This document shows, piece after piece, positions 22,686 to 31,308 of a stretch of 38,852 bases of DNA (its first letter is position 1; each line of letters opens with the position of its first letter). This stretch comes from Flavobacteriales bacterium. Its GTDB lineage: Bacteria; Bacteroidota; Bacteroidia; Flavobacteriales_D; Parvicellaceae. The notes below the pieces were generated by a model. It was given only the letters and a program-made list of their open reading frames with translations, ran no database searches and was not told the origin of the DNA. Made by a program: the position numbers and the translations under genes. Location of the stretch: positions 1-38,852 of the forward strand of contig JAQWQH010000091.1 in assembly GCA_029244805.1 (NCBI GenBank), read 5' to 3'.

Positions 22686-23894
22686 TTACCGATAGATCCA
22701 AAGAGATGGGTCAACTGTATCCATATTCCCTGTAGATATTTTCCATATTTCCAAATGAGCTTCAGAAACATTACCGTTTTCTGAGGGTAGTAATGCGCCA
22801 AGTGCTTCTTTGGTGGTTACTTCGTCTCCTTTTTCGACATATACATCTTTTAGGTTGGCATATACAGTCCTGTAATTTCCATGACTAATCATTACAACTT
22901 TCCCGGAACCGGGAATAATAAATATACTTGTTACTTTCCCTCCAAAAATTGCTCTTACATCTGCCCCCTTTGCGGTTGTAATATCAATTCCTTTATTTTC
23001 AATTGTAGCTGTTTTAACAACCTGATGACGGTGCTTTCCATACTTGCCGGTTATTTCTCCTTTAGCAACTGGCCATGGCAACCTTCCTTTATTGGTTGTA
23101 AAGGATTTGGCTAATGCCTTGGTTTCAGGGGTGCTGCTAAATCCAGATTCTTTGCTTAAAAGAGCTTCTTTTTCTATCTCTTTTTCTATTGCTTTTCGGA
23201 TCGCAGAAGCCAAATTTTTTCTCTCTTGATTTTGTTTATTTAGCTTGTTTTTTAGTTGTTGCTCGTTTTGTTTTAATTTAGAAAGTGCTATCTGTTGCGT
23301 TTGTTTGTCCTCTAAAAAACGTTTCTTTTCTGTTTTTTGCATAGCTTTTAAATCCTTCTTTTCTAGCTTGGTTATCTCTAGTTCAGCTACCTTTTCGCTT
23401 AAAAGACTTTTCGTCTCTTTTATTCTTTCTACCTGTTTATTCCTATAATCTTTATATTGTTTAATATACTGCATCCTATGATATGCCTCAGTATAAGATT
23501 CAGCAGAAAATATATAAATTAGTTGATATTCCGTATTTCGGTTTTTATATGCGTATTGAAGCATTTTAGCGTATTCATCTTTCAATTCCTTTAAGTTATT
23601 TTCAAGTGATAATATTTGTTTTTTACGGTTATTCAAATGCTCATCTAATTTCCGCATTTGATAATTCAAGTTTGCCTCCAATTCTTCTCGGTAAGCAATT
23701 TGATGGTTAATAATCCCTAATTCTGCTATAGTTAACTGTTGGGAGTTTCTGGCTGTTTTGATTAAAGCCTTAGTATTAGAAATCTTGTTTTTTAGCTCTC
23801 TTTCCTTTTGTTTCAGTTTATCGGAATCTTGACTAAAAGAGGTCAAAAACCCAATTAGAAAAACAATCAGTAATATGTTATTATTTATTCTCAT
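22686..23894 (-). CDS. EnvC-like murein hydrolase activator (degenerate LytM/M23 domain)
   Basis: A 402-residue exported protein. A signal peptide (residues about 1-21) is followed by a long coiled coil (about 22-245, Lys/Glu/Gln-rich) and a LytM domain from about residue 272 (LPWPVAKGEITGKYG). The metal site is degenerate: the usual HxGxD His is Asn300 (NKGID) and the last HxH is HLE (380-382), while His338 remains. Loss of zinc ligands is typical of EnvC-type factors that activate amidases instead of cutting peptidoglycan. It is the last gene of the envelope operon and overlaps the DUF4292 gene by 14 bases. Confidence 0.88.
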   Translation of the reverse strand: MRINNNILLIVFLIGFLTSFSQDSDKLKQKERELKNKISNTKALIKTARNSQQLTIAELGIINHQIAYREELEANLNYQMRKLDEHLNNRKKQILSLENNLKELKDEYAKMLQYAYKNRNTEYQLIYIFSAESYTEAYHRMQYIKQYKDYRNKQVERIKETKSLLSEKVAELEITKLEKKDLKAMQKTEKKRFLEDKQTQQIALSKLKQNEQQLKNKLNKQNQERKNLASAIRKAIEKEIEKEALLSKESGFSSTPETKALAKSFTTNKGRLPWPVAKGEITGKYGKHRHQVVKTATIENKGIDITTAKGADVRAIFGGKVTSIFIIPGSGKVVMISHGNYRTVYANLKDVYVEKGDEVTTKEALGALLPSENGNVSEAHLEIWKISTGNMDTVDPSLWIYR

Positions 23895-24720
23895 TTAGTT
23901 CAAAGGGAGAATAGTTATCGTTAATGTTGAACAACATTTTTTGAGGCTCATTTATTTTAACCTTATTACTATATTTAATTTGCAGTGATAATGTATCATA
24001 AGGAGTAGTAAAATAAATTGAGGATTTTTCAGGAAAATAATGTCCGTCAATATCCATCCAATCGGAATAGTTGACTTCTAAGTAACTACTATCGGATAAA
24101 AAATTTATTTCCACTTTTGAACATTTAAAGTTAGAGGGTTCTATCCAACACCTGTAAAATAGGGTATGCTTTCGATTCCCTTTTCCTTTTTTAAGTAATT
24201 TTTCTATTTTTTTCGATTTATCCGAAGATAAAAGGTACATGCCGTTTTCTATTTTTGACTTGTATTTGCCTTCATAATCGAACATAATTGGTGTTCCTGA
24301 GACGAAGTCTTGTAAAAGAAGGTAGTTGAGGTCAAGGTTTAACAAATTGTTAATTTCTTTATAGTCACCTAAATAATATTGTTTTCCCCCAATTTTTTTA
24401 AGAAATTTTAATGAATCCGCCGACAGTAAAGCGCTTAGTATTGGGATGGTGCTTTTTGAAATACTGGTCCAAATAGCACTGTCTTTGCGAATTCTAAAAT
24501 TTACTTTAACAGTATTTTTGTCGCCTTGAAAATTAACAATAGCGCTTCCTTTTGTCCTTAACCAAGTATAATCAAATTCTGTTTTTGAGATTGAGTCGAT
24601 TATATATTTGGGCGAATGATTTTTGAGTTTTTCACCATCTAAAGTTTTCTTTCTTCCACTGCATGAATAAAGAGATGCCATTGAGCAAATTATTATTATA
24701 TATGTTCTGAAATTTATCAC
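23881..24720 (-). CDS. DUF4292 lipoprotein
   Basis: A 279-residue lipoprotein with a signal ending at Cys20 (SLYSC). The mature part resembles DUF4292, a Bacteroidota family with a LolA/LolB-like beta-rich fold as I recall it. Marks are IVNFQGDKNTVKVNFRIRKDSAIWTSIS and YYLGDYKEINNLL. LolA/LolB-like folds carry lipids or lipoproteins, so an outer-membrane transport role is possible, but this is inference. It starts two bases after the TPR gene's stop and overlaps the EnvC-like gene. Confidence 0.8.
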   Translation of the reverse strand: MINFRTYIIIICSMASLYSCSGRKKTLDGEKLKNHSPKYIIDSISKTEFDYTWLRTKGSAIVNFQGDKNTVKVNFRIRKDSAIWTSISKSTIPILSALLSADSLKFLKKIGGKQYYLGDYKEINNLLNLDLNYLLLQDFVSGTPIMFDYEGKYKSKIENGMYLLSSDKSKKIEKLLKKGKGNRKHTLFYRCWIEPSNFKCSKVEINFLSDSSYLEVNYSDWMDIDGHYFPEKSSIYFTTPYDTLSLQIKYSNKVKINEPQKMLFNINDNYSPFELNENK

Positions 24721-24722
24721 GC

Positions 24723-26459
24723 TTACTCTATCGTTGGTTCTATATAATATTTCTTAAGTATTTTCTGCTCAATAAATTTTGAAGCTTCCCCTGTTTCTTT
24801 TGCTTTTCCCCAAGAAATAATTGCCTCTTCTGTTTTATTTAACTTAAACAAAACATCTCCGAAATGCTCTAAAATAATGCCATTTGGGTTAGCACTCAGA
24901 GAAATCGCCTTTTTAAGCAATATTTCGGCCTCTGCAAAATTGCCTTTTAAAAAGAGCACCCAAGCATATGTATCTATAAAGTTTGGACTATCAGGAACCT
25001 GGTTGTTGGCTTCCTTAGCCATGGTTTCTGCTAGCGCTAATTTTTCCTTTCTCTGCGATAGGTAATAACTGTAATTATTTAAAACATATGGGTTGTATGG
25101 ATTAAATTCTAATGATTTGTCATAGCTTTCGTCGGATTTTAGATGCTCTTTTTTAGCATGGTAAGCATCGCCTAAATATTGATAGAATTCAGCTTGTAGC
25201 TGAGCGTTGTCAAAAACCATTTCCTTTCCGGAAAGTAGTGATTTGATTGCCTTATCATAGTTTTGGAGTTGAATATTAGCAATTCCGTTGAAAAAGTAAA
25301 AAGTGGGATGGGTAGGAAATACTTCAATAGCGGCCCGCGTATCTTTTTCCAAAAGATCAAACTCTTTCAAATCTGATTCTAAAAAAACAATTTGACTCCA
25401 AATAGGAAATTTCCCACTATTTAAGGTTGCTGCTTTTTTAAACATCTGTAGGGCTTCTTTTAGTTCCCCGTCTCGAGATAAAAAATCTCCATACATAGAG
25501 AAGCTTTTTGCTTCGTTTGGGTGAACGTCGATAAGGATTCTCGCTAAACGATATGCTTGAGTTTTGACTTTTTCATTTCTTTCTGAATTCGTAAAAAACT
25601 CTAACATGATTTGCATTTTTGTGTCAATATCAACTGTTGAGTTTTCAAACGCTAATATCAATTCAGACAATGCTTTATCTTGATTTCCGTGGTAGCGATA
25701 ATATTCGTACAAAGACAAATGAACAGTGCCGTTTGTAGGATCAATTTTTACAATTTTATTATAAATTTCTAAAGCCTTCGAATCAGAACTCTCGTTTTCG
25801 TATAGATTCGCTAGTAATCTATAAAAATAAATATTCGAGGGGTTTTGATCAATCAATTTTTGTATTTCAGCAATTGCTTTTTCTGGTTCACCCAATTTTA
25901 AATACAACTTATGTTTGTGCACAATTAAATCGGTTGATGGGCCTAATATTTGTTCAATTGCATCATAAACATCTAGCGCTTCTTTTATCTTTCCCTGATA
26001 TAAATAAGCCTCCGCTAGTGTAAATTGGTATTCACTCCTTTCTGGAAATAGTGTTATTAATTCTTTGTATAAAATTTGCGCCTTTTCAAATAAATTTGAC
26101 TCCTGATAGATGACTGCTAGATTCGTTTTGTACCAACCGTTGTTTGGGTTATACTTAACTGCTTTTTCCGCATGTACAATAGCCTTTTCTTCAGCATGAT
26201 TAAACAAATAAATCCCAGACAATTCAAAATGGGTTACAGCACTTTTTAAATCTATTTTTAAGCACTCTAGGTATAGTTTTTCAGCCTCTTCATAATTTCC
26301 AAGCACTTTTTCAGTAGTCGCTTTTATCAATAGTTGCTTTAAAGCAATTTCCTTTTTTTCAGATAGAGAGCTTTTACCCCCTTTTTCTAACGTGCTTTTT
26401 TTTGCATGGCAGCCATAGATACCAATTAGAAAAAATAATATTAAGAGTAGCTTACTCAA
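24723..26459 (-). CDS. TPR-repeat lipoprotein
   Basis: A 578-residue protein with a lipoprotein signal ending at Cys17 (IGIYGC). About a dozen degenerate tetratricopeptide repeats fill nearly all the rest, for example YEEAEKLYLECLKID, KALEIYNKIVKIDPTNGTVH and KSDESYDKSLEFNPYNPYVL. TPR arrays are protein-protein scaffolds. It begins one base after the nucleotidyltransferase stop and ends two bases before the DUF4292 gene, inside the envelope operon. The partner is unknown. Confidence 0.87.
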   Translation of the reverse strand: MSKLLLILFFLIGIYGCHAKKSTLEKGGKSSLSEKKEIALKQLLIKATTEKVLGNYEEAEKLYLECLKIDLKSAVTHFELSGIYLFNHAEEKAIVHAEKAVKYNPNNGWYKTNLAVIYQESNLFEKAQILYKELITLFPERSEYQFTLAEAYLYQGKIKEALDVYDAIEQILGPSTDLIVHKHKLYLKLGEPEKAIAEIQKLIDQNPSNIYFYRLLANLYENESSDSKALEIYNKIVKIDPTNGTVHLSLYEYYRYHGNQDKALSELILAFENSTVDIDTKMQIMLEFFTNSERNEKVKTQAYRLARILIDVHPNEAKSFSMYGDFLSRDGELKEALQMFKKAATLNSGKFPIWSQIVFLESDLKEFDLLEKDTRAAIEVFPTHPTFYFFNGIANIQLQNYDKAIKSLLSGKEMVFDNAQLQAEFYQYLGDAYHAKKEHLKSDESYDKSLEFNPYNPYVLNNYSYYLSQRKEKLALAETMAKEANNQVPDSPNFIDTYAWVLFLKGNFAEAEILLKKAISLSANPNGIILEHFGDVLFKLNKTEEAIISWGKAKETGEASKFIEQKILKKYYIEPTIE

Positions 26460-26460
26460 T

Positions 26461-27465
26461 TTATTCGTTTATTTCAGTATAGTCCCCAATACTTAAATCT
26501 CTATTTACACCTTTATAAGTTGCATGGTTACCTACCATACTGTCAGCAATAGTTGCTCTCATTAATTCGCTATCGTTTTGAATAATGCTATTCTGAATAA
26601 TACAGTTTGTTATATCTGTGTTGTTACCAATCGAAACATGCGGCCCAATTACGGAATTCTTTATAGTTGCATTATCCCCAATATAGCAAGGTTGAATAAT
26701 TACAGAGTTCTCAATATTCGCTTTTTCAGAGACATTGTTCGTATTTTTTTCAGATTCAAGAACGCGCTGGTTTGAATATACAGTTGCATTTTTATTCCCG
26801 CAATCTAGCCATTCTCGAACGGCCCCAGTTTTAAATTTTGTTCCTTTTTGTTTCATATTTTCCAAAGCATTGGTAAGCTGAAACTCTCCTTTTTCCTTAA
26901 TGTTATTGTCTATTAAATATTGCAGTTCACCCGACAGAAATGCACCATCTTTAAAGTAGTAAATACCAATTATTGCAAGATCAGAAACAAAGGTGTCTGG
27001 CTTTTCTACGAACTCAGTAATCACCTTATTGCTATCGAGCTTTACAACACCAAAAGCACTTGGGTCATCAATTTGACTTACCCAAATGATGCCATCTGCA
27101 GAAGTGTCTAGAGTAAAGTCAGCTTTAAACAGAGTGTCTGCAAATGCAACAACGATATTTCCCTTCAATGATTCTTTAGCGCACAATATAGCGTGAGCAG
27201 TGCCTAATGCTTCTTCTTGGTGATATACTGTCCCTTTCGCTCCAAGTCCTTCAGCAACGTTAATCAACTGTTTTTCCACCTGAGGGCCAAAATCTCCAAT
27301 GATGAATGCTATTTCATCCACAGGTTCTCCGCAGACTTTCGTAATGTCTTCTACCAAGCGTTGAACAATAGGTTTTCCTGCAACCGGAACGAGTGGTTTC
27401 GGAACTGTTAATGTGTGAGGTCTTAGCCTTGATCCCCTTCCTGCCATTGGTACTATAATCTTCAT
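26461..27465 (-). CDS. Sugar-phosphate nucleotidyltransferase with left-handed beta-helix tail
   Basis: A 334-residue enzyme that joins a sugar-1-phosphate to a nucleotide for surface polysaccharide synthesis. The nucleotide-binding loop MAGRGSRLRPHTLTVPKP is at residues 8-25, with Lys24 in PKP. FAEFVEKP-type and GEFQLTNAL regions follow. The C-terminal third (about residues 235-334) contains hexapeptide repeats of a beta-helix (CYIGDNATIKNSVIGPHVSI). The start is ATG 27465 (MKIIVPMAG); an in-frame extension to 27501 would run into dut. The sugar cannot be deduced. Confidence 0.87.
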   Translation of the reverse strand: MKIIVPMAGRGSRLRPHTLTVPKPLVPVAGKPIVQRLVEDITKVCGEPVDEIAFIIGDFGPQVEKQLINVAEGLGAKGTVYHQEEALGTAHAILCAKESLKGNIVVAFADTLFKADFTLDTSADGIIWVSQIDDPSAFGVVKLDSNKVITEFVEKPDTFVSDLAIIGIYYFKDGAFLSGELQYLIDNNIKEKGEFQLTNALENMKQKGTKFKTGAVREWLDCGNKNATVYSNQRVLESEKNTNNVSEKANIENSVIIQPCYIGDNATIKNSVIGPHVSIGNNTDITNCIIQNSIIQNDSELMRATIADSMVGNHATYKGVNRDLSIGDYTEINE

Positions 27466-27478
27466 TTTTTTTGTTTTT

Positions 27479-27913
27479 TTATTTAACTCCTGTACTTCCA
27501 AACCCTCCTGAACCTCGCTTGGTTTCTGACAAATCTTCCACGTTTATCCATTCAGCAACTTCGTGTTTGGCAATTACTAATTGTGCTACCCTTTCACCAT
27601 CTTCAACTACAAAGTTTTCATTGGAAATGTTTACAAGAATAACTCCTATTTCACCTCTATAATCCGCATCAATAGTTCCTGGTGAATTAAGAACAGTGAT
27701 TCCATTTTTATAAGCTAAACCGCTTCTTGGCCGCACTTGTGCCTCTGCTCCTTCAGGCAAAGCGATATACAGTCCTGTTTTGATTAAAGCTCTTTCAAGT
27801 GGCTTTAAAATAACGGCATCGTCTAGATTTGCTCTTAAATCTAATCCAGCAGAATGCTTTGTGGAATAGGTGGGTGTAGCGTGTTTTGATTTATTTATTA
27901 ATTCAATTTTCAT
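27479..27913 (-). CDS. dut: dUTP diphosphatase
   Basis: A 144-residue trimeric dUTPase that hydrolyses dUTP to dUMP and diphosphate, keeping uracil out of DNA and supplying dTMP synthesis. All five family motifs are present: AGLDLRA (22-28), RPRSGLA (61-67), [10 protein letters not shown] (79-88, catalytic Asp82), GERVAQ (106-111) and [10 protein letters not shown] (133-142). The start is ATG 27913; a longer in-frame form to 28024 would overlap the flippase gene. It is embedded in the envelope operon, 8 bases after the flippase stop and 13 bases before the nucleotidyltransferase. Confidence 0.96.
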   Translation of the reverse strand: MKIELINKSKHATPTYSTKHSAGLDLRANLDDAVILKPLERALIKTGLYIALPEGAEAQVRPRSGLAYKNGITVLNSPGTIDADYRGEIGVILVNISNENFVVEDGERVAQLVIAKHEVAEWINVEDLSETKRGSGGFGSTGVK

Positions 27914-27921
27914 ATATAAAA

Positions 27922-29517
27922 TTAAGGTTGTGAAAGTACCTCTTTTTTTGCGGGTTTTTCTAAAAAATACGCCATTGTAATAAAAATCATGATTAATGAA
28001 AAGTGGTATAAATAAACATACCACGAATAACTAGTATATGGCTCAAAAGGAATTTTTACCAGAAACAGCCCAGCTCCAAGGCTAAGGTAGATCCCAATCT
28101 TTTTTAAATTATATGGAATGGGATAGTGTTTTTTTCCTAAGAAATAAGAAACAATCATCATTGTTCCATAGCAAGCTAGCGTAGCCCAGGCTGAAGCTAC
28201 ATATCCATAAACGGGAATAAACACAAAATTGATAGTGATGGTTATAGTTGCTCCCAAAATGGAAATGTAAGCCCCGTAATTCGTTTTCTGCGAAAGTTTA
28301 TACCAGATAGAAAGGTTTACGAAAATTCCTAAAAAGACATTGGCTAAGAGTAAAACAGGAACTACTTTTAAACCTATCCAGTATGTTGGATTAGGCGTAA
28401 AATATTTCAAAATAGGCAAAAAGAGATCTAAACTTAAAAACATTACAGTTACTACAATAACGAAATAGGTCATTACCTTAGCAATAATATGTTTCGAGTT
28501 TTTTTCATTTTCCTGATTAAAGAAAAAGGGTTCGGCAGCATATCTGAAGGCTTGAATAAACATAGAAATAAACATTGTTATTTTATAATTCGCACCGTAT
28601 ATACCAAGCTGAATTAATGCGTTTTCAGTGGCCTCGGTTAAAGATTGGCCACTTTCCATAAACTGAGCGGTTTGCATTCTTTTGAGCATGCTCCTATCAA
28701 GGGTTTCGTTTACAATTCCGGCTAAACCAACGAATAACATGGGGAAAGCATACCACCACATGTGCTTAAGTAGCTTCCAGTCAAACTTTCCTTTAAAATT
28801 CATTATTGGAGTAAGCAATAAAAACTTGACAACACTTGCAATTAGGTTAGCGATAAACACATATCCTACACCCGTTTTTGGATCATAAACTAAGTTGAAA
28901 AATCCATTTAGTTCGCCGGTGTCAGTATTGTATACAACATTGACTAACCAATCAAAACTGCTCAACTCAACACCGCCATTTTCTATTAAATGGGTGCTGT
29001 AGATTAAAGCAATGTAAAATAGATTTAATAGAATATTTGTTCCTACATTGGCAAATTGAATTACGGCGAACTTTTTTGCTCTGCCTTGCTGCCTCAGTTT
29101 TGCCAGTGGAACAGCGCCCAAAGCATCAAGCCCTACAATAATTGCAAACCACACAATGTATTCTGAGTGATCTGGATAGTGCATCCAATCTGCAATATTC
29201 TGAGAAAAAATAATTGTAAATAGGACGAAAATAGCTGTTGTGCTAGTTAGGGAATAAAGAGCATTTGCATATACTTTTTCACCTTCTTTTTTATTTAATG
29301 TAGAGTACCTAAAAAAAGCGGTTTCCATCCCGTAGGTTAAGAAAACCACAAGAAACGCCACATAAGCATACATTTCTGTGATGATGCCGAATTGCTCTGC
29401 CGTAAAAATGGCAGAAAAGGTGTAAATAGGTGTTAATAAAAAGTTAAGGAACCTTCCAATCATACTGCTTGCGCCGTAGATAATTGTTTGCCCAGCTAAT
29501 TTTTTTATGGTACTCAT
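27922..29517 (-). CDS. Polysaccharide flippase (Wzx/MATE-like)
   Basis: A 531-residue integral membrane protein with about 12-14 transmembrane segments, of the oligosaccharide flippase superfamily. The start has the usual [27 protein letters not shown], split here as residues about 6-32. The end has an amphipathic helix and a short charged tail. Such proteins move lipid-linked sugars across the inner membrane. The start is ATG 29517 (MSTIKKLAG); an earlier in-frame start at 29532 adds five residues. It heads the operon with dut, the nucleotidyltransferase, TPR, DUF4292 and EnvC-like genes. Confidence 0.9.
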   Translation of the reverse strand: MSTIKKLAGQTIIYGASSMIGRFLNFLLTPIYTFSAIFTAEQFGIITEMYAYVAFLVVFLTYGMETAFFRYSTLNKKEGEKVYANALYSLTSTTAIFVLFTIIFSQNIADWMHYPDHSEYIVWFAIIVGLDALGAVPLAKLRQQGRAKKFAVIQFANVGTNILLNLFYIALIYSTHLIENGGVELSSFDWLVNVVYNTDTGELNGFFNLVYDPKTGVGYVFIANLIASVVKFLLLTPIMNFKGKFDWKLLKHMWWYAFPMLFVGLAGIVNETLDRSMLKRMQTAQFMESGQSLTEATENALIQLGIYGANYKITMFISMFIQAFRYAAEPFFFNQENEKNSKHIIAKVMTYFVIVVTVMFLSLDLFLPILKYFTPNPTYWIGLKVVPVLLLANVFLGIFVNLSIWYKLSQKTNYGAYISILGATITITINFVFIPVYGYVASAWATLACYGTMMIVSYFLGKKHYPIPYNLKKIGIYLSLGAGLFLVKIPFEPYTSYSWYVYLYHFSLIMIFITMAYFLEKPAKKEVLSQP

Positions 29518-29622
29518 TGTTCTAACCCTCAAAGAAACAAATATCTATTGTTCTAATGAAGTCTGATGTCTAGAACTGTTAACACTATATTATTAACATG
29601 TTATCTAGTTAGAGTTAGAACA
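29518..29622. repeat. TGTTCTAA repeats upstream of the flippase operon
   Basis: TGTTCTAAC (29518-29526) is followed by TTGTTCTAATG at about 29548-29558, and an inverted copy GTTAGAACA lies at 29614-29622. A 10-bp perfect palindrome, TAACATGTTA, lies at about 29593-29602. No perfect -7 element is seen for the minus-strand operon. These repeats could be operator sites. The rest of the 162-base gap up to 29679 shows nothing further. Confidence 0.35.
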
Positions 29623-29679
29623 TTGATTGTTGCCTATTATTTTCTTGAAAGCTATAATTAATGTTAAAACCGAAAAAAA

Positions 29680-30459
29680 CTATTTCCCCGTAAATTCAGG
29701 TTTTCTTTTTTCCAGAAAAGCAGTTGTTCCCTCTTTAAAGTCTTCGGTTCCAAAGCATTTTCCAAACTCCGATATTTCAGTCTTGTAACCGTCAACACCT
29801 TCTTTATATAATGCGTTTACTGAGATAATAGCACTGGATATTGCTCTAGGAGAATTGCGTGCAATCTTCCCTGCAAGTTTTTCACAGGTGGGCATTAACT
29901 CATCTAATGTAACCACTTGGTTGACAAGCCCCCATTTTCCAGCATCTGTCGCAGACATCATTCCAGCAGACATTATTAGTTCAAATGCTTTACCTTTTCC
30001 AACAAGTTGAGCAAGCCTTTGCGTTCCCCCGTAGCCTGGAATAACACCCAAAGAAACTTCAGGGAGCCCTAGTTTAGCATTGTCAGAAGCGATTCTAATA
30101 TGAGATGCCATAGCTAATTCTAAACCGCCTCCCAGGGCATATCCGTTTACAGCAGCAATTACTGGAGTAGAAAGGTTTTCAACCAAATTAAAAAGTTTTT
30201 GATGTCCCTGCGCAGAAAGTAATTTTCCTTCTTCAATAGAAAAATCTGCAAATTCTTTTATGTCTGCACCAGCTACAAAAGCTTTTTCTCCAGAGCCGGT
30301 AAGGATTATAACTTTTATTTCATTGCTTTCTTCCGCCGATTGAAGCGCTTGTCCTAATTCATCAATTGTTTCTTTATTTAAAGCGTTCATCTGATTTGGA
30401 CGATTAATGCTTATTTTATGAATTGCGCCCTTGGACTCTGAGAGAATATTATTATACAT
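29680..30459 (-). CDS. Enoyl-CoA hydratase (crotonase family)
   Basis: A 259-residue cytosolic enzyme, normal length for the family, likely hydrating 2-enoyl-CoA thioesters in fatty-acid or amino-acid breakdown. The oxyanion-hole motifs are AGADIKEF (63-70) and NGYALGGGLELA (105-116). The two catalytic glutamates are Glu114 and Glu134 (LPEVSLGVIPGYGGTQRL). Both catalytic Glu match true hydratases and not just isomerases. It appears to be a single-gene unit. Confidence 0.93.
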   Translation of the reverse strand: MYNNILSESKGAIHKISINRPNQMNALNKETIDELGQALQSAEESNEIKVIILTGSGEKAFVAGADIKEFADFSIEEGKLLSAQGHQKLFNLVENLSTPVIAAVNGYALGGGLELAMASHIRIASDNAKLGLPEVSLGVIPGYGGTQRLAQLVGKGKAFELIMSAGMMSATDAGKWGLVNQVVTLDELMPTCEKLAGKIARNSPRAISSAIISVNALYKEGVDGYKTEISEFGKCFGTEDFKEGTTAFLEKRKPEFTGK

Positions 30460-30518
30460 GGTTTTTTGTTTTAAGGCGCAATATAAATTTAATTTTTCCG
30501 CTGTGGATGAATTATCCC

Positions 30519-30526
30519 TACTTTTG
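30519..30526 (+). promoter_or_regulatory. -7 element immediately before a start codon
   Basis: TACTTTTG (30519-30526) is a perfect TAnnTTTG match, with ATG at 30531, only four bases later. A start about 5-7 bases downstream of the element would begin the mRNA at or within the start codon (leaderless). No good -33 TTG is present about 20 bases upstream, where there is only a T-run. Confidence 0.4.
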
Positions 30527-30530
30527 CCGT

Positions 30531-30866
30531 ATGAATTTTGAGTTGGAAAAAAATTGGCGAGAAACAGTTGAAAAAGTTTCGAAACATTTTGGTGAGATAT
30601 TGGATATGCAGTCCATACTATTTATGATAGGCGTTCAAGAATTAAATAAAGGTTTTCAGAAGCTATCGAAAGATAAAAAAGTAGATGTGATGCATGTTGC
30701 TGTTTGCTCTGTGCTAGAGCCGGCAGGATATTATGAGTTTTTGGGAAGAGATGAAGACGGATGGCCTCATTATGAAAACATAAAAAAACTTCCGAATCTT
30801 AATGATAAGGAGCAAGATTCTATGATGAAAGAAGCTATCATAGAATATTTTAATGAACAATTTTAA
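30531..30866 (+). CDS. Conserved small Bacteroidota protein, unknown function
   Basis: A 111-residue soluble protein: MNFELEKNWRETVEKVSKHFG, then ILFMIGVQELNKGFQKLSKDKK, DVMHVAVCSVLEP, and GWPHYENIKKLPNLN near the end. It resembles a protein of about this size that I recall in many flavobacterial genomes, without an assigned function. The start is ATG 30531; an in-frame start at 30423 would extend it across the divergent enoyl-CoA hydratase promoter. Its stop codon overlaps that of the next, convergent gene. Confidence 0.78.
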   Translation: MNFELEKNWRETVEKVSKHFGEILDMQSILFMIGVQELNKGFQKLSKDKKVDVMHVAVCSVLEPAGYYEFLGRDEDGWPHYENIKKLPNLNDKEQDSMMKEAIIEYFNEQF

Positions 30867-31219
30867 AGAATTATGGTCTCAGCTGTAGTTTTTTCTTCTT
30901 CAACCTTAATGATTCCAACAATAACACCTTGAACATAAATATCCAAAACTGCAAAACCCGCTTGCCCAGATTGATATAGCTCATTGAAGTTAAAGGTTGC
31001 TGTGCCACCACCACCGGTAGTTGAAACTTCATCAATTCTAGCTGAATCAGCATTAACATCGTAAAAAAGCCGAACCTCTTTTCCAACAATTGGCTCATCG
31101 TTTACATTCAATAAGGTTACGTTAGCAATTGTATCTTTTTTCTTGTAGCAACTAGTGAGGGAAAAGACTAGGGTCATTATAAATGTAAATAGAAGAACGA
31201 TTTTAAAAGAATTTTTCAT
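30863..31219 (-). CDS. Small lipoprotein with a carboxypeptidase-regulatory/Ig-like fold
   Basis: A 118-residue protein with a lipoprotein signal ending at Cys24 (FSLTSC). The mature part is one beta-sandwich-like domain: ANVTLLNVNDEPIVGKEVRLF, then STTGGGGTATFNF, and an aliphatic C-terminus. This pattern resembles the small Ig-like/carboxypeptidase regulatory domains common in Bacteroidota surface proteins. ATG 31219 is chosen because it gives a proper signal peptide. A good promoter lies upstream on the same strand. Its stop overlaps the stop of the convergent gene at 30531-30866. Role unknown. Confidence 0.75.
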   Translation of the reverse strand: MKNSFKIVLLFTFIMTLVFSLTSCYKKKDTIANVTLLNVNDEPIVGKEVRLFYDVNADSARIDEVSTTGGGGTATFNFNELYQSGQAGFAVLDIYVQGVIVGIIKVEEEKTTAETIIL

Positions 31220-31276
31220 AGTATGATGTGCTTTTATCTCAGATAGTTCTACAAATTCATTTACTTTGTAGGCTAG

Positions 31277-31308
31277 CAAAGTTATTAAAATAAAATATAT
31301 GATTCAAA
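31277..31308 (-). promoter_or_regulatory. Promoter of the small lipoprotein gene
   Basis: On the minus strand, TTTG (31308-31305) is followed after 20 bases by TAACTTTG (31284-31277), an exact match to the Bacteroidota -33/-7 promoter. Transcription would start near 31270 and give a leader of about 50 bases. The element overlaps the first codons of the divergent cyclophilin gene, so the two may affect each other. Confidence 0.6.

Noticed and set aside
27914-28024. Longer dUTPase beginning at 28024
   Set aside because: The extra residues are antisense-like leftovers over the flippase 3' end; dUTPases start at the MKIEL position.
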